From Nelumbo lutea (Eukaryota > Streptophyta > Magnoliopsida > Proteales > Nelumbonaceae): a stretch of DNA of 64,000 nucleotides. The position numbers and the translations under genes are program-made. Location: assembly GCA_022828595.1 (NCBI GenBank), contig JAKGHH010000001.1, positions 123,206,999 through 123,270,998 on the forward strand, in the 5' to 3' direction. Below the pieces are notes generated by a model that saw only the letters and a list, made by a program, of their open reading frames with translations, made no database searches and was not told the origin of the DNA. This document shows, piece after piece, positions 11,096-21,864 of the stretch; within the stretch, counting starts at the first letter, position 1; each line of letters begins with the position of its first letter.

Positions 11096-12056
11096 ATTGC
11101 CCCCCACTCCTGAGCTGAGATCAACTCAGCAAAGAGAGTAGATTTGTGCTTTGTTATAGGTCCTTAGGCATGTTGCTAACATATTTTGAGGTCGGCTTGG
11201 GAGTCCTTGATGCTGAAGGCAGTTTGGCTTCCCCTTGTGATACATGCATCGATGTTGGAATTTAAATAACTGGTTGGTGCCACGGCTACGCATCAGTCCT
11301 TTAAGGTCTTGGTTGTCTACTCCTACGATAAGCCACAAGGAGCTCAACCTGATGGGGTAGCTTTACAAACTTCAAGTTGCCAGCTCGCATGGGAACCTTG
11401 AAAGGCTTAACCTGCAAGGAAGATTGTAGTCTGTTGGCCGCCGGCTCCTGTAGGAGCCACAAAGGGCTCGACCTATAGGGGTGACCTCGCGAACAGGGCT
11501 GACAAGGCTCGTCCAAGCTGATTATGTGTGTTGCCAGGTCGGTGGAAACAGGTCGCTAGTTCAGAGGCAGGTCTCTAGGTCACCAGGTCGTCAGAATTTT
11601 GATAGTCTAGTTTTGCTCTCAGCACCTCAGCCTACAGACACCTCGTCACCTCGGCGGGATTGACCTACAAGGGCGGCTCCACAACCTGCTGGCCATCAAT
11701 TCCCATGTAAAGCATGGAGGGCTCGATCTGCGGTGCAACCTCACAGTTTGTTGGCTATCAACTCACACAGGAACCACGAAAGGATCAACCTGTGGGGTGG
11801 CCTCACATTCTATTGGTCGTCAACTCTTGTAGAAAGCACGAAGAGCTCGACATATGGGGGTGGCCTCACAGTTAGGGAGATTTTGTCAGGGCAATACTAC
11901 GAGAACTTGTCTAGGCTAATCATTTTGCTTTTGTCCTCCCCAAGGAGTTCTTTCAATCAAGTTCTATTGTTGTTGCTTGAAGATGTTATTACTTGAGGCT
12001 CAGAGAATCGGGTGAGAAAATAGCCTTTTGTAGCGTTTCCCACAGACGGCACCAAT
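11096..12056 (-). other. Internal region of LARD-like element: purine tract, non-coding body, PBS
   Basis: Read on the minus strand: PBS-like TTGGTGCCGTCTGTGGGAAA just after the 5' LTR (12055-12036), then non-coding sequence, then the purine tract AGGAGTGGGGGGCAAT (11111-11096). Short frames exist but none resembles gag, pol or a host protein. Confidence 0.7.
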
Positions 12057-13360
12057 TGATGATGTGCACTTCAACAACTCCTGACCGGCAGGTGACTCAG
12101 ATGTCTGGATGAATAACCCCTACCTAGAATGTGGCTTGATACCTATCTGAATAGTTCCTACCTAGAAAGTGGCTTGGACGCCTAGCTGAATGGTGACGAG
12201 TTGGAGAGGTGGCTCTGACACCTAACTGAATGGTGACGAGAGAGAGAGGTGGCTCTGATGTCTAGCTAAGTGGTGACGAGATGGAGAGGTGGCTCTGATG
12301 TCTAGCTGAGTTGTGACGAGCTGGAGTGGTGGCTCTGATGCAACCTGCAAGGACATAGTGTCAGAGTGCCCAGGTCGCTTTACCTGGGGTGGAAAATCCA
12401 ATGCTTAAGTTAGCGAATAAGAGATTTTAAGATAGCTAAATGTGAGAGTGTTGGAGAGCTGCGAGAACTAAATTGTGCATCTCCCCCTGGACTTGGAGGT
12501 AAAGCCTTTATATAGGCATTGTTTGGCGTGAGCATCACGCAACACGTCCGGGATCTCTGGGAGGATGTGCCTAACTGATCCAAAGCCCTTGGAGGTAGTC
12601 GTGCACGTAGACCAATCTTTGCGCCTTACTCGATTTCTCCCAAAACATTCAGTGTGAGAGATGACTTTCAAGAGACCCAAGAGTGATGGGATGCATGGAG
12701 AAATTGACGGTGAGCACATCTTGTAGGTAGCCACCTTGACCTCAATCAGGTCGGAAAACCCTCGAGGGAGTTCGGTCCCCAAGTCGAGGTCACTTCAGCC
12801 GATACTGACAAGGTACCACAAGTCGACCTTGGACGAGGTGCTGCTAGCCAATCCGAGTTGTGGACGAGGTCACTGGCTAGGTTTTTACTAGGTTGGGGGT
12901 GGAGGCAGGTCGCCAGGTCGGTGCTAGAGGCAGGTCGCCAAGTTGGCGATGGAGGCAGGTCGCCAAGTTGGCAACAGGGGTAGGTCTCCAAGTCAGTGCT
13001 AGAAGCAGGTCGCCAGGTTGGCACCAGAGGCAGGTCGCTAGGTTGGCGCTAGAAGCAGGTCGCGAGGTCAGCACCAAAGGCAAGTTGCCAAGTCGGTGCT
13101 AGAGGTAGGTCACCAGGTTGGCACCAGAGGTAGGTCACCAGGTCGGCACCAGAGGTAGGTCGCCAGGTCGGCGCCAGAGGTAGGTCGCTAGGTCGGTGCC
13201 AGAGGGAGGTCGCCAGGTCGATGACAGTGCCAAGTCGCAAGCTGGGGCTCCATCATTTTGGCTAAGGCAAGTTGTCGCATAAATGGTTCTAGGTGTCACA
13301 TAGTTGTTCCGAGATGCCATGTGTCATGATGTTAGTGGAGGGACAAATCTGCCCTCATCA
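12057..13360 (-). repeat. 5' LTR of LARD-like element
   Basis: Pair of 9790-11095. TATA box at 12505-12515; 25-bp minisatellite at 12893-13235; terminus TGATGAGGGC (minus) at 13360. Confidence 0.85.
12893..13235. repeat. 25-bp minisatellite, second LTR copy
   Basis: Same unit and position in the LTR as 10626-10975, more diverged, about 13-14 units. Confidence 0.9.
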
Positions 13361-13365
13361 GTTAC

Positions 13366-16032
13366 TTCTATTGCAAAACCGTTCTCTTCTCTACTGAACA
13401 CTCGAAAAGGATTTTGGAGAAAATAATCAAAACCGATGCAATGGCTATGCCTATTTACTTCAACTAACGATTGTAGCAAAATTTACTTTGATTTTGAGAA
13501 GGCAATATTTTCACCCATTTTCGATGCAAATGTTGGTCTATACACATTTTTGCATAAAAAAATCAGTGTATTTTTTAACTCTTACCAAATGAATGCAAAT
13601 TGTTCAGAATGCAAGTTTACAACGGTTCAGCATTTGCACCCCAACCAAACGCAGCCTTAGTGTCATTTGCCATGTCATAACTCTACCTGAGATGTGACTC
13701 TAGTTCGGTAAGTCAGTATTCTCCCAAGCTTCGTAGTTCGCTCTAAACTCAGCTCAGATCCAGCTTTCCATAAGCCCCTATAAGCCTAAGGTGACATGCT
13801 CACACTTGACCAACTACGGTTCTACTAAAAATTAGGATTGGTTTGGTTTGCTAGTGCTCATTTCTAAAGATTAGGTCCACTTCAGGCCCAAAGCCTACAG
13901 CTCAAGGCCTATATACAAAGCCACTTATTGTTTTCAAGTCGAGTCATTTAGAAAATATGTCATGGGGTTATAGTTATGGGCCTTTTGGGCCTAACATATT
14001 CGCCTTATTAATTCGGTTTACAGTCTGATCTGGTTTCTGAACTTTAAAAAACCGGACTGAACTAAAAAATTATGGTATGAGAAATTCTCGGACCAGGCCA
14101 GACCATTTTTAAGATCAAACTGTCAATTTCAGTTTGGCTCGGTCTAGTTTAACTATCTGAACCATATAATGAATACCCCTACCTATTTCTACTATGTGAA
14201 GGAATCATGTAGCAAATTCAGACATCGGTGGCTCGTCCTCAGAGTGGCCACTTGGTGCAGAAATGCCAAAGCTTGTATCCATCCAATTGGTCCCTCCTCA
14301 GACTATAGATAGCTGGGACGAATATTTGGTAATTGGTAATTGGTAATGACCCTTTTAGTGGATCCAATCCCATAACAACTACAAATGGTTAGCTAGAGGG
14401 ATGCATGTTGCTCCTCATCATCACCTAGGGCATCATGCTTCACTTATAAGTATTAAAACTAGAATTAGTGGTTTCTTTTATCAAGTTATATTAAATTATA
14501 TCCCTATTTATACATAAACTCAATTTAACATTACATTTTTTCTGACAATGTGATTATTATTTTATGAGCTAAAAAGGAAAAAAAAAAATACATCAACAAC
14601 TTGATTATTCGGTTCAACGATGATATCAGAAAGATCAACCCAGACCTAACTCTGATGCAACCCTCAGGCTTGGCCTGGCCCAACCCGAAGTCAAATCCGA
14701 GTTTATCAACCAAAGCCCCCTATCAGAGTTTTATAAATTATATACTTCTACTATGACACAATATTCTATAACAGAGCTCGGGTTGAGATTTCTGCTCATG
14801 AGTTGTGTTCCCACGTCCATACCCACAGGACATTACAGTTGTGCATTGGAAATATCTCCTCGTGTTCCTATATATATACCCACGGGACATTACAGTTGTG
14901 CATTGGAAATATCTCCCCTTGTCATTCACGGGAAGATATTACCAATACATGCAGTGGTATTTTCTGTGGGTAGATTTAAAAGATCTGGAGTGCCTATAAC
15001 ATGTGTGAAGAGAACGGGTGTAGACATAACTCTTTTTCCCATGATTCCTCATACGACTCTTCCCTCATGACTCTTTTTCCCATGCACGGTTCTCGGCTTC
15101 TTGCTAGAGTCATGACTCTTCCCTCAAACTCCATCATCTCTATTGTAATCCTTATAAGATTAAGATTGTTCATCTCTGTACCTCTTGTTAACAACATTTA
15201 TGAAGGATCCAAGTGCCCCCCTCCACTAGAGTAAAGTTTGGGGTTAAAAAAAACAAAAAAAAAATGTAATGAATATACAATTCATGAAAATATCTATACT
15301 GCTGGAAAGGTATGGTGCATGTATAGCTTCGATCAATCAAAACCCCCATGAAATTTGGCAAATACCATCTGATACTGGTTGATTACTTACAAGCTTTTTC
15401 GTTACATAGTTGAACCCATAATTTATTCCTGTCAAATTTGGTTCTCTTTTGTATTCAATTTACATTCTTGGGTATGGCTAAATCCAAACATTAAACTAAC
15501 CTGTCTATTAGTTGCAAAGACCTAAGCTTTGAGCATGACCATCCATTTAGTGTACCAATAATATTCATGCAATCTTGATGCTCAACAATTTCTCACTTCA
15601 ATGGGTTTTCATCTGTGGGTTAGTGGCAATTAGTTCATTTTTATAACAGACATTTTTAAGGGTATTTTGGGTATGTTAAAACACACGTCTGAACATTACA
15701 TTACGTGTGATGGGTAGAGTAATAATTTTACATTCTTTCTCTTGCAATTTAATGGAATATCTCTACCATATGGATCTTTGGAGCAATTTAAAAGTCATGA
15801 GAAGTTTTAAACATTTTATTAAAATGAGGGGGTGTTTTAGATAATTTCCCAAAAAAAATATAAAGTTATTTTTTTTCAATATTGGAGAAGTAAAGTTATT
15901 CAAAGATTTGGCAAGAGAGCTGGCATAACATGGTAAGCAAAAAGAAACCTACTTTGGAGCTAATTTTCAATATTAGAGAAGTAAAGTAATACAAAGATTT
16001 GGCAGAGGGCTGACATAACATGGTAAGCAATA
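13366..16032. other. Non-coding, with small local duplications
   Basis: Holds a 57-bp tandem duplication at about 14822-14918 (unit with ACATTACAGTTGTGCATTGG), a probable MITE right end near 13640-13658 (CCAACCAAACGCAGCC) whose partner I cannot find, and a direct duplication of about 93 bp at 15876-16032 (CAAAGATTTGGCA...ATGGTAAGCAA). No gene seen. Confidence 0.5.
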
Positions 16033-16040
16033 TATTTCAA

Positions 16041-16786
16041 TAGGGATGCAAATCGGGCGGGTTGGGCCGGATTTTAGCTCAATCCAGGCTCAACCCTAAG
16101 AATTGGACCTAAAGCCCAAGCCCGAGGTCAAACCCGAATTATTAACTCAATCCTAGTCCATACTAAGATTTTAGGCACTCGGATTGGACTCAGGCCCGGG
16201 CCAAACTTGAATTGGTTAATCAGCCCAAAGGGCAAAGCCCTATATTAAAATTTAATCAGCCTAATGAATTTTCACTCGTTTTGGGTTTTCTTAATTAATG
16301 TTGTGAACTTGTCATAATGAGTTTTCACTCGCTTTGGACTTTTGGGCTTTTGGCGGTTTGGCCTTTAGGTTTCCTTAATTAATATTGTGAACTTGTCATA
16401 ATGGCAGAATTTGAAAAGTCAGACACACAAGTGAAAAAGGGAAATCGTGTTTAGAAAAAAGAAACTTTAAGAAACTAATTAACGACTTTGAGTAATGGCA
16501 TTGACAATTGACGCATGGCACCTAATATTAAATTAGTAATTTACTAATTAAACAACTACCATTAAGCCAACATAATAACATACGATTCATTGATTCAACT
16601 ATATACTACATGTACAATACATCGGGCCAGACTCAGGTTACCCAACACCTCAACCCGAAAAAAATAAAAACCCGACTTTTCAAGCCCAGACCCAACCCGA
16701 GGCCCAGAAAATCTAACCCAACCCGTGAAAAAAATCATGTTGGGCCGGGTTGGGCTCAGGTTAAGCCTGCCCAAGTTGCACCCCTA
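16041..16786. mobile_element. hAT-type MITE, 746 bp
   Basis: Terminal TAGGGATGCAA and TTGCACCCCTA. Flanks TATTTCAA (16033-16040) and CATTTCAA (16787-16794) fit an 8-bp target duplication with one change. TAGGG-type ends with 8-bp duplications are typical of hAT. No transposase; the interior is rich in GGGCC/GGCCC words. Confidence 0.8.
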
Positions 16787-16918
16787 CATTTCAATGGACC
16801 CTTCGGGCTTGGGTATGTTCTGAACTTGGCTAGTTACCTTCTACTATGATCGGGTAGATTTTGGCTCAAAGGTCACAACCTATAAGGTACAAAATTAGCC
16901 CCACAGCCCCCACCTAGG

Positions 16919-17346
16919 TAGGGGTGTCAATGAACCGGTTTTGGATTGGATCCCATCCAAACCAAAATCAATTTGGACCGATTGGACTGACCAACAAGAC
17001 ATATTGAATTGGACCAATCCAGAATTAATGGTCCAAAGTATTTATTGGATTGGATTGGACCTGGTCCATCCACAATAAATTTATATTGGATTGGATTGGA
17101 TTGAGCCAATATCTGGTCCATCCATAGAAGATAGAATATAGGTGTCAATGGACCAGATTTGGATTAGAATTAATCTAAATTAAAACAAATTTGAACAGAT
17201 TGGATGGTCCAAGCATTGAACTGGACCAGTCCAAAATGGTCCGAAATATTCATTGAATTGAATTGGATTGGACCTGGTCCATTTTGTAATGGACTCACAT
17301 TGGACTGAATCTGATTGGACCAAATCCAATCCAATTGACACCCCTA
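16919..17346. mobile_element. hAT-type MITE, 428 bp, TAGGGGTGTCAAT family
   Basis: Ends TAGGGGTGTCAAT and ATTGACACCCCTA, flanked by a perfect 8-bp duplication CACCTAGG (16911-16918, 17347-17354). A second terminus-like GGTGTCAATGGACCAG at about 17140 suggests an internal duplication or dimer. Same family as 19695-20711. Confidence 0.9.
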
Positions 17347-17354
17347 CACCTAGG

Positions 17355-17849
17355 CATCTAGCCTGCCTCTGTAACTTGGGTTTTGTGGGATTTGGACTGA
17401 CACCCCAAAAACGTCGTATCAAGAGGTCCCCCACCTGGACCCGGAACCCAGATCCATTGCTATGTACATGATCACAGGATGGGCTCATTCTATTCCATCC
17501 TCGTTTGTTCTGCGGGATTGACGTACAGGGCCCATTCATTGATCAACTCCCTCGCTACCTATTTTGCACAAACAATAGAAGATTGCACACCAACCTGCTC
17601 CACTCGAAGTTGCGGTTTGGCTTGAGAAATCTATTGCCTTAGCTGGACCGAACGCCAGCTTGTTCAATTACAAAGTAGATTGATCAGGTCTAGGATGTCA
17701 GTTTGTCAACGAGCTTGCCATGTGTACCGGCTCGAATGTTTCTTGCTCACGCTTTGTTCTTCCTGTTTGTGATAGAGACCCTCTTCCTATTCTGCTCAAT
17801 GGCAAGAAATAGTTGCATCAAGTACCATATACCAACCAAGATTGGATCA
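17355..17849. other. Non-coding
   Basis: No gene recognised. The upstream part of the outer LINE (21865 onward) would be expected to the left of the copia-like LTR, but I cannot recognise it here. Confidence 0.4.
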
Positions 17850-18152
17850 TTGGGGGTACACTTTTGACATGAAAACATCACTGTACGTAGAAAGCAGGGC
17901 TTATGTAAAATTCTGATATGGTCTTTTGCTTATTTAAGTCATTAATTGTGCGAGATTAGGGTTGAGTGAGTGGATATTCTATTCTGAGTCTGTAGGAGTT
18001 TAAGCATGTATTTCTTGTTCTCATAGTGGATATTTTTTTTTATCTTTTTCCGTAGATGTAGGATATCGAGCTAAACCACATTAAATCTTGGTGTTTTCTC
18101 TATTACTCCTTATTTTCTACTCGATTTACTATGCACTTTTTTCTTAGTTGAC

Positions 18153-18166
18153 ATTGTATAGAGCAG
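18153..18166 (+). other. Degenerate PBS of the copia-like element
   Basis: ATTGTATAGAGCAGG resembles the usual copia site TGGTATCAGAGC with small losses, directly after the LTR end. Confidence 0.6.
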
Positions 18167-19139
18167 GTTTAGTGCGAAAAGCAATTTGATGAAACCAAGG
18201 AAGACTAGCAATTGAGTTGCTGTTCACATTACTGTTCACGCGAGGTCTATGGTGCTTGAATCTGTGAAACAATTTGTCAGGGACTTTTACCATTCAGTGA
18301 GGAGTATTTGTGAGTATTTTCATCATTTTTTTAAATTTTACTAGACCCCGAAAGGGGTGATATTGCTTCTTGTTGTTTCTTTCGGAAACCAGGAAAAATT
18401 AACATCATATTTGGATTCTTTCACAACTGGTGGAACCTAGACAGCCTTTAGAGTTGAGGTCGTTTTTATAACAAGGGATCATTTGGGCAAGGAAATCCAA
18501 TATGGTTGGTAAACTAGGGCATCTTCCAGTCATTATTATTAATGCTAATTTTTTATCAATAACAGAAACTCATATTACTTAGTACTAATGCTATTAGAGC
18601 CTCTTTTTTGGGATTTCCTCTTTTGTTGGCTCTCTGGAAGGACTCCCTCTATGGAAGGATTTATATTTCCCCTCGTCTTGTGGATCATATTCCCTAGCAT
18701 CTAAACCATTTTCATATCTTCAAGCGGATTCTGGTTTCTATGTTACATATTAGTTGTTATTGTCTTAAAGGTTGGTTGCTGGTCATATAGTCAAGTTTGG
18801 TGTTTTCTTTCGGAGTTCTAACTTTTCAAAGAAGTGTTAAAGAAGCTCTGCAACTTCTCTAGTCTATTTATGATTGTCAATATTAGCATGTGATACCGGA
18901 TCTCAAGGTAACTACTTTTTTTTTTTTTTTTTTGATAAGTAATAAGATTTTATTAGAGAATGATATCTGAAACAGTTGGGTTATTACTGTAAAAAGATGC
19001 CTATATTTGTTTGGAAGATTTGATGAATAATAAAAAAGATTTTATCAGAGAATGGAGAGAAAAAGTTACAAGTGTTTAAAAGGAGAGGCACGAGTTGCAA
19101 CCTCTCCCAACTGACAAAAAAGAAACAAATTACAATTAT

Positions 19140-19548
19140 TCCCTATTTGCCCCTTTCTTGACTAACTATCAGCCATAGCATTAGCTGACCTCCCCACCCA
19201 TTGTATCTTTACAATCATATTCCTTGTCAGCCACTTGAATTTTGTTAGCTCATTTTTGTAGCATTAGACCACATTATCTGGGTTCTGCAGCCACCCTGCC
19301 ACCACCTTGGAGTCACCCTTTATTAGTAGATGTTGCATTCCTAGATTTATTGCACATTGTACCCCTTGGAGGGCAGCTAGTATTTCTGCCCTAGAGGAGT
19401 TCCCCACACATATAGGACCGAAGTATACGAAAGCCACATTACCACTTTCATTCCTTATAACACATCCCATCCCAGAGGGACTTAAGTTACCTTGACTACT
19501 GCCATCAAAATTTAACTTCATAAATCCTTCAGGAGGGCTTCCCAACAC
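19140..19548 (-). pseudogene. LINE RNase H domain, interrupted
   Basis: Residues typical of the plant RVT_3/RNase H domain are visible: KLNFDGSSQGN (catalytic Asp), RAEILAALQGV (catalytic Glu), IKGDSKVV (catalytic Asp) and a terminal WVGRSANAMAD. Stops at about 19262 and near 19163 break the frame. In the family it removes RNA from the RNA-DNA hybrid during target-primed insertion. Confidence 0.85.
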
Positions 19549-19694
19549 ATATACACCTTATTCTTCCTAGATGAGCTACTTGCCATTGTTGTCCAATGCC
19601 TCCAAAGATCATTAAAAGAGAATTGATGAAATAAAGTCCAAGGATTTCAGCCACAAGATCGCCCTATCTAAGATGCACTCTTTTAATTCTTGTG

Positions 19695-20711
19695 TAGGGG
19701 TGTCAATCGATCGGTTTTGGATTGGATCCAATCTGATCCAAACCTTATCAAATCGGATTTGGACAGTCCATTATAATTATTGGATTGAGCCAATCCAAAA
19801 TAAATTGGTCCATATTCTTATTAGTCTGAATTGGACCTAAACCAAATTTCCAATAATCCGATCATGAGGCTAAACCCTTGTCCAATTTGAAACTGCTCAA
19901 AACTGAAACTGACATAAAATCACTTTTATGAAAACACTTTTACAAAAGCACTTTTATAAAAAGTAATTTTATAAAATGTACCTTTACGAAAGCACTTTTT
20001 CAAACATACTGTTATGAAAGCACTTTTACAGAAGCAGTTTAATAAAAGCACTTTTACAAAAGCACTTCTATGAAAATACTTTCATAAAAATACTTTTATA
20101 CAAAAGAACTTTTATGGAAATACTTTTATAAAAGTAATTTTAGGAAAGCACTTTTATGGATGTATTTCCATAAAAGCACTTTTATGGATGTATTTTTATA
20201 AAAGCACTTTTATGAAACTACTTTTATTAAAGCACTTTTACGGAAATACTTTTGTAAAAGCACTTATATGAAAGTACATTTATAAAAGTACTTTGTGAAA
20301 GAACTTTTATAAAAGCACTTCTACGAATGTACTTTATAAAAGTACTTCGTAAAAGTACTTTTATAAAAGTAGTTTTACGAAAACACTTTTATGAAAGTGC
20401 TTTTATCAAAATACTTTTATGAAAGATCTTTTACAAAAGTGCTTTTTTAATGCCAAAAGGGTATATTTTTGTATTTTTCAGATTTTCTTCATTTTAATAT
20501 ATTTTTGTAATTTCTTATATGTTCTATTTTTTATATTTCATTTGGTTTGGATTGGATCCAATCCAGTCCATTTACATTTTATTGGATTGGATTGGATTTG
20601 GTTTGTATTGAATTTGGACTGGATTGGGACCATTGGGTACAGTCCATTTGTAAGTGGACTCACATTGGACTGGATCGGGTTGGACCAAATCCAGTCCAAT
20701 TGGCACCTCTA
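19695..20711. mobile_element. hAT-type MITE, 1017 bp, with internal minisatellite
   Basis: Left end TAGGGGTGTCAATC, right end ATTGGCACCTCTA, flanked by a perfect 8-bp duplication TTCTTGTG (19687-19694, 20712-20719). Both subterminal regions match the 16919-17346 element (TTTGGATTGGATCCAATC). About half of the interior is the palindromic array. Inserted in the LINE 18915-20815. Confidence 0.9.
19915..20446. repeat. Palindromic ~14-bp minisatellite, second locus
   Basis: Units such as AAAGCACTTTTATGAAA and AAAAGTACTTTTATAAAAGT. Same motif as 8501-9013 but with GCAC/GTGC cores more common. Confidence 0.9.
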
Positions 20712-21864
20712 TTCTTGTGTGCTTCTTTCCTTCTCTTGAAAAATTCTGGCATTCCTTTTTTCCCACACTATCCAGAGCAAAGCTGCTCTCGCACACCTCT
20801 AGATTGGGCAAAATGTCTCAAGGTCACTATTTGGTATTCAAGAAAATGTCTTAATGGTTCAAAATTTTTGCATTGGTTCTCCATTGTTATTGTCGGTTCT
20901 GATCTGATCTTTTTCGTGGCTTCATTTGATATTTAGTATTTAGACTATTTTGGTGATTGATGGATCTATTATCATCAATCAATATCTGATTTGTTTACCC
21001 CATACATGTTTTGCATGGAAGATGCTTGATGAAATTTTTCAACAATGATCCTTTATTATGCTTATCAGTTCCGAGTTATTGTTGAGGAAATCCTTGGGGT
21101 TTTGATCTCCTTAGGTGACCTGGTATTTTGATTCATTTTATCTAGTTGGATTTTTATTGGCCAACTCTAATTCTTTGCCTTGGTTTATCTAGCTATTTGA
21201 CATGGTTCTTCAGTTTGGTGATTGTGATTGACCTTTTGATGGCTAACTTCGATTCTTTGGCATGACATGCGTTAGCTTTCTGTTGGCCAACTCTACTCTA
21301 GCTTTCAGACACAAGTTCATTCAACTTTCTAACATCCAATTTTGATTTCTAAGAGGCCCCTTCAACATCTTAAGTTTCATGGATGCTATCGCAGTAGTAC
21401 ACCGATTTTCATGGAGGTTGTTTCAACATCTTTACTTGCAAACTCAAGCTGGTTTCCCCACCTCGAGTTTGAAGAAAGGTGTAGAGAAATATGTCGTATT
21501 TGGTTGTATTTGGGTTTTCTTTTAGGGAGGGTGTTGGAGGTCACAGGGGTATATTTGTACAGTTGATAAATTTTGAAGACTTATATGCATTTATGGGAGG
21601 AAGAGGGGCCAACGTGAAATTCTGATATAATTGGGTCTTTTGCTTATTTAATCCATTGATTGTATGGGATTAGGGTTCAACGAAGTAGATATTTTGTTGC
21701 GAGTCTATAGACGGTTGAGTTATGTATCTCTTGTTTTCATAGTGAATATTTTTCCCTCTCTTCCCATAGATGTAGGCTATCGAGCCGAACCATGTTAAAT
21801 CTTGGTGGTTTCTCTATTTCTTATTTTCTTCTTGATTTATTATTCTCTTTTTTGTTAGTTGACA

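Larger units (their letters stand above)
9790..13360 (-). mobile_element. Complete non-autonomous LTR element (LARD-like), minus strand
   Basis: Two LTRs in direct orientation, 9790-11095 (1306 bp) and 12057-13360 (1304 bp), enclose only 961 bp. Read on the minus strand, the 5' LTR ends at 12057 and is followed by a PBS-like site. A purine tract at 11110-11096 precedes the 3' LTR. Termini are TGAT...ATCA. Flanking GTTAT (9785-9789) and GTTAC (13361-13365) fit a 5-bp target duplication with one change. No gag or pol is recognisable in the interior. The two LTRs differ by many substitutions, so the insertion is old. Mobilisation by a related Tat-like element is inferred from the shared termini, PBS and purine tract. 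Confidence 0.85.
18915..20815 (-). mobile_element. 5'-truncated LINE with RNase H, split by a MITE
   Basis: Minus-strand insertion with an A-tail at 18915-18934 (T run on plus). Flanks TCTCAAGGTAACTA (18901-18914) and TCTCAAGGTCACTA (20816-20829) are a 14-bp target duplication with one change. Coding remnants read RAALLWIVWEKRNARIF (about 20800-20745, minus), typical of the segment after the zinc-binding RT tail, then RNase H (19548-19140). The hAT MITE 19695-20711 interrupts it, leaving about 0.9 kb of LINE. Confidence 0.85.
17850..21864 (+). mobile_element. Small copia-like LTR element, non-coding, carrying nested insertions
   Basis: LTR2 is 21532-21864, beginning TGTTGGAGG after a purine-rich stretch (TTTAGGGAGGG) and ending GTTGACA. 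LTR1 ends GTTGACA at 18153; similarity is clear from about 17905 and its start (about 17850) is approximate. A degraded tRNA-Met-type PBS follows LTR1. Without the LINE and MITE at 18915-20815 the interior is only about 1.5 kb and shows no intact pol. The element appears to sit inside the RT gene of a LINE that resumes at 21865. Confidence 0.7.

Noticed and set aside
10481..13240. Several open frames of 60-130 codons on both strands with repeating Arg/Gly/Ser/Pro peptides
   Set aside because: They are all translations of the 25-bp minisatellite and LTR sequence; a period of 25 opens each frame in turn.
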